Shown in pieces: positions 30,342-40,326 of a stretch of DNA of 64,000 nucleotides. How positions within the stretch are numbered: the first letter of the stretch is position 1; each line of letters opens with the position of its first letter. The DNA comes from an uncultured Prochlorococcus sp. (GTDB taxonomy: Bacteria; Cyanobacteriota; Cyanobacteriia; PCC-6307; Cyanobiaceae): assembly GCA_902600475.1 (NCBI GenBank), contig CACKJM010000002.1, positions 1 to 64,000 of the forward strand. Direction: 5' to 3'. Made by a program: the position numbers and the translations under genes. Under the pieces are notes generated by a model. The model was not told the origin of the DNA and did not search any database. It was given only the letters and a program-made list of their open reading frames with translations.

Positions 30342-31811
30342 TTAATTTGAAAAATTATTCCTTGGCAGATAAAGATTTTTTTGTCTTAAAGATTGATATG
30401 TTGTAAAAAATCGTAAAATAGTTTTAGAACAATTTAATGAGGTAAACAAGCTTATCAAGACTCCAATACCTAATGTTGCAGCAAAACCCTTAACAAAATT
30501 TGTTCCTAACAAAAACAATACAAAACAACTTAGAAGAGTTGTAATATGGCCATCAACTATTGATGAGTTAGCTCTTTGAAAACCGCTATCAATAGATCTT
30601 GTAAGAGTATTACCATCATATAATTCTTCTCTAATTCTCTCAAATATTAGAATATTTGCATCAACAGCCATACCAATGCTAAGTATAAGCCCAGATATTC
30701 CAGGCAAAGTCAAAGTTACAGGAATTAGAGAATATATGGCTAAATTAAAGAATCCATAAAGCACTAGAGAAAGAACTGAAACAAAACCTAGAATTCTATA
30801 ATTAAAAATCATAAATATACCGACAACAATTAATCCACTAATAGCTGCATAAAGACTTTTTAAAATATTTTTAGATCCCAACAGAGCCCCTATTGTGTTT
30901 GTCTCTACTATTTCAATTGGCAATGGCAATGAACCTCCTTTAAGTTGAACCTCTAATTCTCTAGCATTTTCAGCACTAAAATTACCGCTTATTGTTGCTG
31001 ATCCACCTGTAATCCCAGTATTAGCAAACTGATTGCCAACACTGGCTTCACTTATTGATTCGCCATCTAGAATGATAGCCAGTAGTTGATTAGTGCCAGC
31101 AATTGACTTTGTAATTTCTGCAAACTTTTCACCTCCTGAATTACTAAAAGTTAATAAAACTTCCCAATTACTATTTGTTTGTTCTTGTCTCCTTCCTGCG
31201 TTAATAAGATCCTTACCAGATAAATCTGTTTTAATAAATAATTTTGTAATTTCTTTATCAACATATTTTTTAATTTCAATTAACTTCACATATAAATCAT
31301 TACTAGTAGATGAGTAATTTAATTCTTGCTCTATCTGTTTAAGATCATCTTGAATAATTTTTAAGAAATTATCATCATATTGATTTTTTTCTTCAGAGGA
31401 ATATTGTTCAATTAATCCTTTAATACTCAATCTCTGAAGTTGCAGGGTTTTTAAATCTGTAGATGTTCCTTTTTTTTGGGTTCTAAATTCTAATAAAGCA
31501 GTCTTCCCTAAAACCCTTGAAGCAACTAAAGGATTTTGTTCTCCAGGCAATTCTAAAATCAATTGATCACCACCGAGGGTTTGCAAGTTAGACTCGGAAA
31601 CCCCTAAATTATTAACACGTTTATCTATAACCGAATTAACTGCTTCAAGTTCATCTCTTGTTACCTTACCTTCCTCTTTAATAATTTGCAGTGTAAGTTG
31701 AGAACCCCCTTGTAAATCCAAACCCAACTGTAAGGGATAATTTATTAATAGATAAACAGATAAAGTAAGTAGAAATATAATAAAAAAAAGCCAACCTTGC
31801 CTTCTTTTCAT
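30342..31811 (-). CDS. secD: Protein translocase subunit SecD
   Basis: GLDLQGGSQLTLQ, ISEASVGNQFANTGITGGSATISG, GMAVDANILIFERIREEL. Confidence 0.96.
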   Translation of the reverse strand: MKRRQGWLFFIIFLLTLSVYLLINYPLQLGLDLQGGSQLTLQIIKEEGKVTRDELEAVNSVIDKRVNNLGVSESNLQTLGGDQLILELPGEQNPLVASRVLGKTALLEFRTQKKGTSTDLKTLQLQRLSIKGLIEQYSSEEKNQYDDNFLKIIQDDLKQIEQELNYSSTSNDLYVKLIEIKKYVDKEITKLFIKTDLSGKDLINAGRRQEQTNSNWEVLLTFSNSGGEKFAEITKSIAGTNQLLAIILDGESISEASVGNQFANTGITGGSATISGNFSAENARELEVQLKGGSLPLPIEIVETNTIGALLGSKNILKSLYAAISGLIVVGIFMIFNYRILGFVSVLSLVLYGFFNLAIYSLIPVTLTLPGISGLILSIGMAVDANILIFERIREELYDGNTLTRSIDSGFQRANSSIVDGHITTLLSCFVLFLLGTNFVKGFAATLGIGVLISLFTSLNCSKTILRFFTTYQSLRQKNLYLPRNNFSN

Positions 31812-31814
31812 TGT

Positions 31815-32798
31815 CTATATACTCCCACTAATTAAGTGTTCAACTTTTTCAACTATTTGATGTGGTTGGATTATTGTCAAATTTTCAAGATTTCCATTAT
31901 AAGGAGTTGGAATATCCTGACTAGATAATCTAATTGGTCGGGCATCAAGATCATCAAAGCATTCTTCTGTTATTAAGGCAATTAATTCTGCACCAATACC
32001 TCCAGTCTTCATACATTCTTCAACAATAATTACTTTATTTGTTTTTCTTATTGATTTTGAGATGGTTTCCATATCAAATGGTTTTAAACTTATTAAATCT
32101 ATTAACTCAACATCTATTCCTTTTTTTTCTAATTCTTCAACAGCTTTAAGGCAGTGATGTCTCATTCTTGAATAAGTCAATAAAGTAATATCTTTCCCTT
32201 CTTTTACAACGTCAGCCTGATCTAAAGCGCAAGTATAATCCCCCTCAGGTAATTCTTCAGATAAATTGTATAGAAGAACATGTTCGAAAAATAGAACCGG
32301 ATTATCATCTCTTATAGCTGCTTTCATTAAACCTTTAGCATTTGTGGGTGTACTACATGCAACAATCTTTATGCCAGGAACTGCATGAAAATATGCTTCA
32401 AGTCTTTGACTGTGCTCAGCACCAAGTTGACGACCAACTCCTCCAGGTCCTCGAACTACTGCTGGTATTTTATAATTTCCGCCACTTGTATATCTAAGCA
32501 TACCCATATTATTTGATATCTGATTAAAAGCTAAAAGCAAAAAACCCATATTCATTCCTTCTACTATTGGTCTTAAGCCAGTCATTGCTGCACCAACAGC
32601 CATACCTGTAAAACTATTCTCTGCAATTGGAGTATCTAAGACTCTTAACTCTCCATATTTTTCATATAAATCCTTAGTTACCTTATAAGATCCTCCATAT
32701 TGACCAACATCTTCCCCCATAACGCAAACATTTACATCATTTGCCATTTCTTCATCAATTGCCTCTTTCAAAGCATTAAATAATAATGTTCCAGCCAC
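31815..32798 (-). CDS. pdhB: Pyruvate dehydrogenase E1 component beta subunit
   Basis: [55 protein letters not shown] start. Confidence 0.95.
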   Translation of the reverse strand: MAGTLLFNALKEAIDEEMANDVNVCVMGEDVGQYGGSYKVTKDLYEKYGELRVLDTPIAENSFTGMAVGAAMTGLRPIVEGMNMGFLLLAFNQISNNMGMLRYTSGGNYKIPAVVRGPGGVGRQLGAEHSQRLEAYFHAVPGIKIVACSTPTNAKGLMKAAIRDDNPVLFFEHVLLYNLSEELPEGDYTCALDQADVVKEGKDITLLTYSRMRHHCLKAVEELEKKGIDVELIDLISLKPFDMETISKSIRKTNKVIIVEECMKTGGIGAELIALITEECFDDLDARPIRLSSQDIPTPYNGNLENLTIIQPHQIVEKVEHLISGSI

Positions 32799-32977
32799 AA
32801 TTAATTACCTAATTAATCACATATATAATCCTACCACTTTGAATAATTCAACCTCCTTCAGCGAAGGTTATGAGCAGTAATATTGATAAAATCATTCCAG
32901 GTGACAGCAAAAGGACTAAAAGGCCTAAGTCATGTAAAGACATTCAAAGAAAGTGTTTTCTTAATAATATTGGCAAT

Positions 32978-33280
32978 TCAATTTTTCTTCAGAAAAAAAC
33001 TGCGAATAAATACAATAAAAAGTCCAATACCTATAAAAGCAAAAGAGAAAGTTAGCAAAAAAGATAATCCAATTATTAAGGTATTAATACTAGAAGAGAT
33101 ATTTTGGACTATTTCAGAAGAATTAGATGGTTTGTGTACTGAAAAATAAATTGCAATTTTATTACTTAAAAAATAAAAAAATATAAATAATAAAAAACTT
33201 GTTAATGATCCTACAATAAAATTTAATGGTCCTTTTTCGGGAATGTTTTTTTCAATATTCTCATTACTATTATCAGCCAC
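32978..33280 (-). CDS. Membrane protein, DUF3082-like
   Basis: Coding frame between ispE and pdhB with TM segments and VHKPSNSSEIVQNISSSINTLIIGLSFL. Confidence 0.7.
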   Translation of the reverse strand: MADNSNENIEKNIPEKGPLNFIVGSLTSFLLFIFFYFLSNKIAIYFSVHKPSNSSEIVQNISSSINTLIIGLSFLLTFSFAFIGIGLFIVFIRSFFLKKN

Positions 33281-33303
33281 AATAAAATTTTGTATAAAAA
33301 AAT

Positions 33304-34239
33304 TTAAATGAATGTTATTCCTTTTTCAAGGAAAGTGCAAACCCATGAATCGTAACCTTTATTTCTAAACAATTTATGATTTGCAGTTAATTCTTTTTTA
33401 GCAGTCTCTATATCTTTAAAGAGTGCAAAGCATGTAGGGCCTGATCCACTCATTGAAAATGTGAGACAATTTTCTAATTTAGAAAGTAAATATAATGCCT
33501 GCTTTACAGAATTATTTTCATTTTCAACAACTAACTGTAAATCATTTTTAATAGATAAATGTTGATTAACAAAATTTAAGTTATTCAAACCATTATCTCT
33601 TAAATTTTTTCTTATGTTCTCAATCATTTCTCTATCAGTAAGATATTGATTACAAAATCTATTACTATATTTTTTATAAGTTTCAGCTGTAGATACTGAT
33701 ACATTTGGATTTTTTAAAAGAATTACTCCATATTCAAAGTTTGAATCTAATTTCTCCAAAATTTCTCCTCTTCCAAAACATAATTGATTACCACCATTTA
33801 TAAAAAAGGGAATATCAGATCCTAAAGTTGATGCTAATGAACATAATGTTTCTTGATCCAAGTTCAAATCCCATAACTTATTAAGACCAATTAATGTTGC
33901 TGCTGCATTACTGGATCCACCAGCTAATCCTGCTCCAATTGGAATATTTTTTCTTAAAAATATATTCGCGCCGTAATCTATATTTGATTTTTTCCTTAAT
34001 AGATTTGCCGATTTAACAATTAAATTATCATCAGATAAGCTTAAATCATTACAATCAGACTCAAGTTTAATTAAACCTTCATTATTAATTTCAAATTCTA
34101 AATAATCAGAAAGATCGATATTTTGCATAATCATTGCTAACTCATGAAATCCATCCTCTCTTTTACCAATAACTTCAAGGTGCAAATTTATTTTCGCAGG
34201 AGATTTTATATTAATTTTCGTTTTAGCTAAATCTTGCAT
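33304..34239 (-). CDS. ispE: 4-diphosphocytidyl-2-C-methyl-D-erythritol kinase
   Basis: SPAKINLHLEVIGKREDGFHEL, PIGAGLAGGSSNAAATL, MSGSGPTCFALF. Confidence 0.96.
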   Translation of the reverse strand: MQDLAKTKINIKSPAKINLHLEVIGKREDGFHELAMIMQNIDLSDYLEFEINNEGLIKLESDCNDLSLSDDNLIVKSANLLRKKSNIDYGANIFLRKNIPIGAGLAGGSSNAAATLIGLNKLWDLNLDQETLCSLASTLGSDIPFFINGGNQLCFGRGEILEKLDSNFEYGVILLKNPNVSVSTAETYKKYSNRFCNQYLTDREMIENIRKNLRDNGLNNLNFVNQHLSIKNDLQLVVENENNSVKQALYLLSKLENCLTFSMSGSGPTCFALFKDIETAKKELTANHKLFRNKGYDSWVCTFLEKGITFI

Positions 34240-34250
34240 ATACTTAAATT

Positions 34251-35075
34251 TTATTTTTTAATTTTAATACAATTTTCTGCAAGCTTTATCCATTGTTCAA
34301 TTGAAATATCTTGGGGTCTTAAATTAAAACAAACTTTTGAAGATTCAGATAATTCATTTATCTCTTCATTTGAAAATATTGAATTAAGAGTATTTCTAAG
34401 CATTTTTCTTCTTGAATTAAATGAAATTCGAAGAAGTTTATCTATATATTTTTCTAGACTAATGTCTAATCTTAAATCATTTTTAATTGGTTCGAAAACT
34501 ACTAAAGAAGAAAAAACTTTTGGAGGCGGACTGAATGATGAAGGCGGCACATCACATATTCTTTTTATTTTTGATAAAAGTTGCATTCTTATACTAAGCC
34601 CACCAGCATTGGGACTACCTTCTTTTGACAAAATCCTATCTACAACGTCTTTCTGCATTAAAAATATTATTTTTTCGTAATTATAGTTTCTTATAATGCC
34701 CAATCGACCTATAAAAATATCCAATATTGGGCCAGTTATATTGTAAGGAATATTTGCAATCACTTTTGTAATCTTCTTATTAATCGAATCTAAATTTACA
34801 GAAAGAATATCTCCCTGCTGCAGTGAAAACTTATCATTATTTTTGAATTTATCATTTAATAAGTTTATTAAATCTTTATCTAACTCAATTGCATGTAATT
34901 TTTTAATTTCTGAATCTAACAACTTGGAGGTTAAAGCTCCTTTACCAGGACCAATTTCTAAAATAAAGTCATTTTCATTAAGAACAGCAATTTCTTTAAT
35001 TTTTTCTAATATTTTTTTATTTACCAACCAGTGTTGTCCAAATCTTTTTTTTTGATGATAGTTTTTAGAATTCAT
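34251..35075 (-). CDS. ksgA: 16S rRNA dimethyladenosine transferase
   Basis: [37 protein letters not shown]. Confidence 0.96.
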   Translation of the reverse strand: MNSKNYHQKKRFGQHWLVNKKILEKIKEIAVLNENDFILEIGPGKGALTSKLLDSEIKKLHAIELDKDLINLLNDKFKNNDKFSLQQGDILSVNLDSINKKITKVIANIPYNITGPILDIFIGRLGIIRNYNYEKIIFLMQKDVVDRILSKEGSPNAGGLSIRMQLLSKIKRICDVPPSSFSPPPKVFSSLVVFEPIKNDLRLDISLEKYIDKLLRISFNSRRKMLRNTLNSIFSNEEINELSESSKVCFNLRPQDISIEQWIKLAENCIKIKK

Positions 35076-35131
35076 CTAAAAGATAAATAATATGTTTAAA
35101 TTAAATATGAATTTATTTAATACTTTATATC

Positions 35132-35464
35132 ATGAGCTTATCAAAAAAAAATTTAGATAAACTCAATAAATTTAAAAAAAAGAAAAATTTAAATAACGAA
35201 AGTAAAAATATAAATAATTACACAAATATAACTAATAATGATAATTTAATCACCAATCCACTTAATTCAGAAGATCCCAATAAAATTTTTTATTCGTTAA
35301 TTGATAATTCAGAATCTTTAGAAGAGACTTCTAACGTTAATAATTTACAAAGAAAAAGTGAGATTAATCAAATTAATATGAATTCTAAAAAAGATAATTT
35401 TTCCAAGGAATTAACAACCGAAGAGGAACTATATGATGAATTTAATTATCTTCTTGATGAATAA
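35132..35464 (+). CDS. Asn/Lys-rich predicted disordered hypothetical protein
   Basis: 110 aa low-complexity ORF MSLSKKNLDKLNKFKKKKNLNNESK... with acidic C-terminus EEELYDEFNYLLDE. Confidence 0.6.
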   Translation: MSLSKKNLDKLNKFKKKKNLNNESKNINNYTNITNNDNLITNPLNSEDPNKIFYSLIDNSESLEETSNVNNLQRKSEINQINMNSKKDNFSKELTTEEELYDEFNYLLDE

Positions 35465-35483
35465 TTAGTTTTAATATTTACTT

Positions 35484-35900
35484 ATGCTTCAGAGTAATAG
35501 ATTAGCAATTTATGCTATCGGCAAAATAAAGAAACTTTGGATTAGAGATGGAATTAATCAATACAAAAAAAGAATGCCTGAACTTATTATTAATGAATTA
35601 AAGACTTTTAATTTAAATAATCTTAGATCCAATAACAATATTATTATCTGCCTAAGTGAAGAAGGGAAACAGTTTAATTCAGTTGAACTATGTTCCTTAC
35701 TCTTGAATTTTAAAAATAAAAAAATTAATTTCTTAATCGGTGATAGTGATGGAGTTAGTTCAGATATAAAAGAAAAATCAGATCTTTTACTAAGCCTGTC
35801 TCCTTTAACTTTTCCTCATGAATTAGCTAGATTAATCCTAATCGAGCAAATCTATAGAGCTATTTCTATATCTAACAACTCCCCTTACCATCGTTCTTAA
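35484..35900 (+). CDS. rlmH: 23S rRNA pseudouridine1915 N3-methyltransferase
   Basis: [44 protein letters not shown]. Confidence 0.95.
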   Translation: MLQSNRLAIYAIGKIKKLWIRDGINQYKKRMPELIINELKTFNLNNLRSNNNIIICLSEEGKQFNSVELCSLLLNFKNKKINFLIGDSDGVSSDIKEKSDLLLSLSPLTFPHELARLILIEQIYRAISISNNSPYHRS

Positions 35901-35971
35901 AAAGATTAGATTCAATCTAAAATTAATCTATAAAAGTTTAATAACTAACTATTTTTTGTTTTTTTGCTATA

Positions 35972-35987
35972 TAGTACATATATACTA
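35972..35987. promoter_or_regulatory. LexA/SOS-box-like near-palindrome TAGTACATATATACTA upstream of umuDC
   Basis: One mismatch to cyanobacterial LexA motif RGTACNNNDGTWCB (AGTAC ATA T ATAC T). Confidence 0.6.
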
Positions 35988-35999
35988 TCAAATTTAACC

Positions 36000-36416
36000 T
36001 TGGATTCTTTTGATTCAACTACTAAAAAATTTAAAATCCCCTTATTAACTGATTGGGTATCAGCAGGGTTTCCTTCTCCTGCAGATGACTATACAGAAGA
36101 AAATATTGATTTAAACGAACATTTAATATCTAATCCGTTTAGCACTTTTTTTCTTAGAGTTAAAGGTGACTCAATGATAAATGCAGGAATTAAAGATAAA
36201 GATTTAATAATAGTAGACAAGAGCTTAACAGCTAGGCCAGGGAATATCATCATTGCAATGATAGACGGAGAATTTACAATAAAAAGATTATCTATAAAAA
36301 ATAATGAATTATATTTAAAAGCAGAAAATCATAATTATCCTGATTTTAGATTTAAAAACCATATTGATGTACAGATATGGGGAGTTGTTATTTATTCAAT
36401 ACATAGCTATTTATGA
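36000..36416 (+). CDS. umuD: Translesion polymerase V accessory protein UmuD (S24 peptidase)
   Basis: VSAGFPSPADDY cleavage site, VKGDSMINAGI catalytic Ser, FTIKRL catalytic Lys; start proposed at TTG 36000 rather than 35964. Confidence 0.9.
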   Translation: MDSFDSTTKKFKIPLLTDWVSAGFPSPADDYTEENIDLNEHLISNPFSTFFLRVKGDSMINAGIKDKDLIIVDKSLTARPGNIIIAMIDGEFTIKRLSIKNNELYLKAENHNYPDFRFKNHIDVQIWGVVIYSIHSYL

Positions 36417-37699
36417 GAATTTCAAATATTGATGCAATAGCTCTTATAGATGCTAATAATTTTTACGCGTCATGTGAACAAAATATTAATCCTCATTTGA
36501 GAAATAAACCAGTAGTAATTTTATCTAATAATGACGGATGTATCATTGCAAGAAGCCCTGAAGCGCGAGCTTTAAAAATTAAAATGGGAACTCCGTATTT
36601 TAAGGTCAAAGAAAGATTAAATAAATTAAATGTAGCAGTCTTAAGCTCAAACTACTCGCTTTATGGAGATATGAGCAGAAGACTAATGAATTTACTGAAA
36701 AACTACTGTGAACAGATAGAAATTTATTCTATTGACGAAGCATTCGTCTCGATTTCTAGACCTAATGATGAAAATCTATATCCTTGGGCAAGAAGCATAA
36801 GATCGTTAATATATCAGAATCTAGGAATTACCATAACAGTAGGAATAGGAGAAAATAAAGTAAGAGCAAAAATTGCTAATAAACTAGCTAAAAATATTGA
36901 TTATTCAGCTGGAATATTTGATTTAGCTAGAACCGAAAATGAGAATAATTATTTGAAAAAAATTAGTATAGATAAGATATGGGGAGTCGGGAAACAAACC
37001 TCTAATTGGTTGCAGAGTAAAGGTATTAAAAATGCGAGAGAACTAAGAGATATGGAAGAAAATGAAATCATTAAGAAATTAGGCATCGTAGGGAAAAGAC
37101 TACAATTAGAACTGAAAGGCCATAGATGCCTGCCCATAGAAAAAAACAAGAAATCAAAAAAAGAAATTCAGGTGAGCAGGAGTTTCGGCACGCCTATCAC
37201 AAAATTAGAAGACTTAACTCAAGCACTGGCAACTCACGCGATAAAAGCCTCTGAAAAAATGAGAAGTCAGAATTTGCAATCATCTAGTATTAGAGTATTT
37301 GCTAGAACCAGTAAATATTCAAGTCAAAATTATCAAAGAAGTGCTCATAGAAAACTTACAAATGCAACAGATGACACAAACAATATTTTAAAAATAGTAG
37401 TTGAATTATCTAAAGAAATTTATAATCCCGAATATAAATTCTCAAAAGCTGGTGTTTTAATGCAGGATTTAACAAATAGCGAATATTTACAGCAATCAGT
37501 TATCAATTACAAATCGCAGAAAGTCTTAAAAAAATCAACCAATCTTATGAAAACGATTGATTTATTAAATAAAAGATTTAATAACAATGCAATTACGTGG
37601 GCCATTACAAAAAATCCACAAAGTTGGAAGATGAATAAGAATTTCTTAAGTCGCTCATCTACAACTGATATAGAACAAATCCCAACTATAGTGAAGTGA
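36413..37699 (+). CDS. umuC: Y-family DNA polymerase UmuC
   Basis: LIDANNFYASCEQ, EIYSIDEAFVS, GIGENKVRAKIANKLAK, GVGKQTSNWL; 4-bp overlap with umuD. Confidence 0.96.
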   Translation: MRISNIDAIALIDANNFYASCEQNINPHLRNKPVVILSNNDGCIIARSPEARALKIKMGTPYFKVKERLNKLNVAVLSSNYSLYGDMSRRLMNLLKNYCEQIEIYSIDEAFVSISRPNDENLYPWARSIRSLIYQNLGITITVGIGENKVRAKIANKLAKNIDYSAGIFDLARTENENNYLKKISIDKIWGVGKQTSNWLQSKGIKNARELRDMEENEIIKKLGIVGKRLQLELKGHRCLPIEKNKKSKKEIQVSRSFGTPITKLEDLTQALATHAIKASEKMRSQNLQSSSIRVFARTSKYSSQNYQRSAHRKLTNATDDTNNILKIVVELSKEIYNPEYKFSKAGVLMQDLTNSEYLQQSVINYKSQKVLKKSTNLMKTIDLLNKRFNNNAITWAITKNPQSWKMNKNFLSRSSTTDIEQIPTIVK

Positions 37700-37714
37700 A
37701 GTAAAAAAAATAAA

Positions 37715-38182
37715 ATGGAATTTATATTATTTTTGAGCAAATTAGATAAAGAGATTCTTAACTTATTAATGAAAGCAAACTACAAAGTTGAAGAAAATAA
37801 AATTGAATGCCTACTAAACAAAGAAATAAAAGGGCTACATAATTTTAAAGAAAATAAAATAATAATATGTACTGAAAATGCAAAACGGAAAACAAATTAT
37901 AGAAGTAAAAAACAAAGCCCAAATAAAGATAACTTCAAAACAGAAAGGGCGATAAGAAAAGCATTAAGACACGAAGCAACTCATGCGATACAAAAATGTA
38001 ATGACAATAAAACAATAGGGGATATAAAAAAATTAGAAAGCAAATTGCATCAAAGTAAAAGAAAAGCATTAGAGTTCTCTAGTTCAAATTTTTCTGGGAC
38101 TTATGCGAAAGAAGTAGAAGCTTATATTCTTGAAGATAAACCCAAAAAGGTAAAACGAATGATTAAAAAATACTGCCTATAA
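37715..38182 (+). CDS. Putative zincin-type metalloprotease (HEATH motif), possibly M76/ATP23-like
   Basis: RKALRHEATHAIQKCND with downstream Glu in YAKEVEAYIL; 15 bp after umuC stop. Confidence 0.6.
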   Translation: MEFILFLSKLDKEILNLLMKANYKVEENKIECLLNKEIKGLHNFKENKIIICTENAKRKTNYRSKKQSPNKDNFKTERAIRKALRHEATHAIQKCNDNKTIGDIKKLESKLHQSKRKALEFSSSNFSGTYAKEVEAYILEDKPKKVKRMIKKYCL

Positions 38183-38198
38183 ATTAAAATTTTTTATA

Positions 38199-40232
38199 TT
38201 AACTAGCGATGAAATTACCACAACGTTGTTTATCTAAAAAATTAATATGTTGCCTTTCTGAATAATATAATTCCTGAAATTTTATAGCATCTGAGTTTAA
38301 ATCCTTAAAAAGATCATCTATCTCTTTATTTGTATTTGAAGAAGCTGAAGAAGGATTATCAATTAAAATAGATATACAATTTTCTAAAGTTTTTAATCTT
38401 TGAGATCCCCAAGATTCGATTAAGTGTCTACATCTTTTAAGAGAATTATATTTCTCAAGAAGTGATAATGTTCCTAGTAAATTGTCTTTAGAATTACTCA
38501 GCAATGTTAAAAACAACTCATTTGGATTAATAAAAATATTAATTTTATTTGATGATTCAGGATTATTGAGAGCTAAGAAATCAGGCAGAAGTGAAATTAA
38601 GTTAATAGAAGAAAAATCTTTTTGAAGATTTTGACTATTTGATTGTTTTAAATCATTTAGGTAGTTTAAACCTAAATTATTTTGTTCAATTTTTGAAATA
38701 GCTTCCCATAAATTTTGGATATAACTAGTATTAAAACCATTAATTTCTCTTTTGAGAAATTCATCACGAATAAATAGCCTAAGATCTGGACAATGTAAAT
38801 AATAAAAGATTATTTCCGATTCATTTTTCTCCCGTCGAGAAATTTCATTTGGTTGTTCAAATTTTTTTGATCTGCCATGCCAACGAAATCCCTTAACTTG
38901 AGTTCTTAAATCTTGTTCAAACTGTATTGCTAACCTAGCTTGACCTTGACTTAATTGTTCAGCAACTTTTTGTAAGTAATGTGTTCTAGTTGATGATTGA
39001 GGTAATTTACTTAATAATTTTACCAATGATGAAATAACACTCTGGAAAATATCCGACTTAGTTAAATCTTTATCTTTAAAAATCTGATCTATTTCCCAAT
39101 CAATCCAAAAAGATGAATTATCAATTAAATTAAAATAATCTTCAGGAGTATGACTATTCAAATATTCGTCAGGATCTTTAAAATCTCTTAGTTGAAGTAT
39201 CTTAAGATTAATTTGATCATGGAGAGATAAGCTTTCGACTTCTTTTATTACTCTTTTCATAGCTAAGATTCCAGCATTATCAGAGTCAAAATTCAAAATT
39301 ATGTTTTTATTATCTGTACATCTACAAAGTTGAGAAATTTGATACTTATTTAATGCAGTCCCAAGAGAGGCAACGGAATTAGTAATGCCTTTTGAATGAA
39401 GAGAAATGACATCAAAGTAACCTTCGACAATAATAGCTTTATCTCTTTTTCTAATATTGCTAGAAGCTTTTTCGAATGCAAACATCATTTTTCCCTTTTC
39501 AAAAATCTCAGATTCAGGAGAATTAAGATATTTAGGTTCCTGCCCATCAAGAGATCTACCTCCAAAGGCAACTACTCGTCCCTGCATATCATGGATTGGA
39601 ACAATTAATCTATTTCTAAAACGATCATAAGTCTTTTCAGAATTATCTTTAGAAATTGCAAGACCTGAAGCCAATATGAGATTGACAGGAAATTTTTCCA
39701 CCTTGGTTAGATAATTAAACAAACTATCCCATGAATTTGGAGCGAAACCTAATTCAAAATTATCAATAATTTTATTATTCAATTTTCTCTTTGATATTAA
39801 ATATTTCATTGCTTCATCACCAAGAGAACTATTTAATTGGGACTTAAACCAATTTTTAGTGACTCTTAATATTTTATAAAGTTCTTCCTTTCTGGATAAT
39901 TGTTTTTTATATGCTTCTACTTGTGGACCCTCAAGATTTTCAACATTAATATTATTTTTTTTTGCTAGAGACAATACAACATCAGAAAAGTTTGCACGAG
40001 TAAATTCCATTAAGAATTTAATAGAGTTACCACCAGCACCACAAGAAAAACAATAATAAAATTGTTTACTTGGTGATACTGTCATAGATGGCTTAGTGTC
40101 ATCATGAAAAGGACAAATTCCAACAAATTCCTTCCCTTTCTTCTTAAGAACAATATGTTCAGATATAACGTCAACAATATCTGCCTTTTCTTTAACCTCT
40201 TGGATAGTTCTTGGGTGTATAGAATGAACCAT
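38199..40232 (-). CDS. dnaG: DNA primase
   Basis: CPFHDDTKPSMTVSPSKQFYYCFSCGAGG zinc finger; IVEGYFDVISLH and NFDSDNAG toprim. Confidence 0.97.
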   Translation of the reverse strand: MVHSIHPRTIQEVKEKADIVDVISEHIVLKKKGKEFVGICPFHDDTKPSMTVSPSKQFYYCFSCGAGGNSIKFLMEFTRANFSDVVLSLAKKNNINVENLEGPQVEAYKKQLSRKEELYKILRVTKNWFKSQLNSSLGDEAMKYLISKRKLNNKIIDNFELGFAPNSWDSLFNYLTKVEKFPVNLILASGLAISKDNSEKTYDRFRNRLIVPIHDMQGRVVAFGGRSLDGQEPKYLNSPESEIFEKGKMMFAFEKASSNIRKRDKAIIVEGYFDVISLHSKGITNSVASLGTALNKYQISQLCRCTDNKNIILNFDSDNAGILAMKRVIKEVESLSLHDQINLKILQLRDFKDPDEYLNSHTPEDYFNLIDNSSFWIDWEIDQIFKDKDLTKSDIFQSVISSLVKLLSKLPQSSTRTHYLQKVAEQLSQGQARLAIQFEQDLRTQVKGFRWHGRSKKFEQPNEISRREKNESEIIFYYLHCPDLRLFIRDEFLKREINGFNTSYIQNLWEAISKIEQNNLGLNYLNDLKQSNSQNLQKDFSSINLISLLPDFLALNNPESSNKINIFINPNELFLTLLSNSKDNLLGTLSLLEKYNSLKRCRHLIESWGSQRLKTLENCISILIDNPSSASSNTNKEIDDLFKDLNSDAIKFQELYYSERQHINFLDKQRCGNFIAS

Positions 40233-40326
40233 TGAGATTTTTGTTAAGAAATAAATATTGATTTATTTGTTATAGTTCAAAATCAAACAAGAATCTACTT
40301 AATTTCACAATAAAACTAATTATTAA

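Noticed and set aside
32845-32880. glnA-type (glutamine) riboswitch suggested by TTCAACC...GAAGG
   Set aside because: The conserved ACGGAAGTAGG core of that aptamer is absent.
32870-33149. Plus-strand ORFs over the pdhB upstream gap and DUF3082-like gene
   Set aside because: Overlap the better supported minus-strand membrane protein; low-complexity Lys-rich translation.
35906-35920. TTAGATT-C-AATCTAA hairpin after rlmH as a terminator
   Set aside because: Stem is all weak pairs, one-base loop, and no T-tract follows.
37507-37740. Minus-strand 77-aa ORF at the umuC/zincin junction
   Set aside because: Antisense to umuC conserved C-terminus; hydrophobic composition expected from reverse AT-rich codons.
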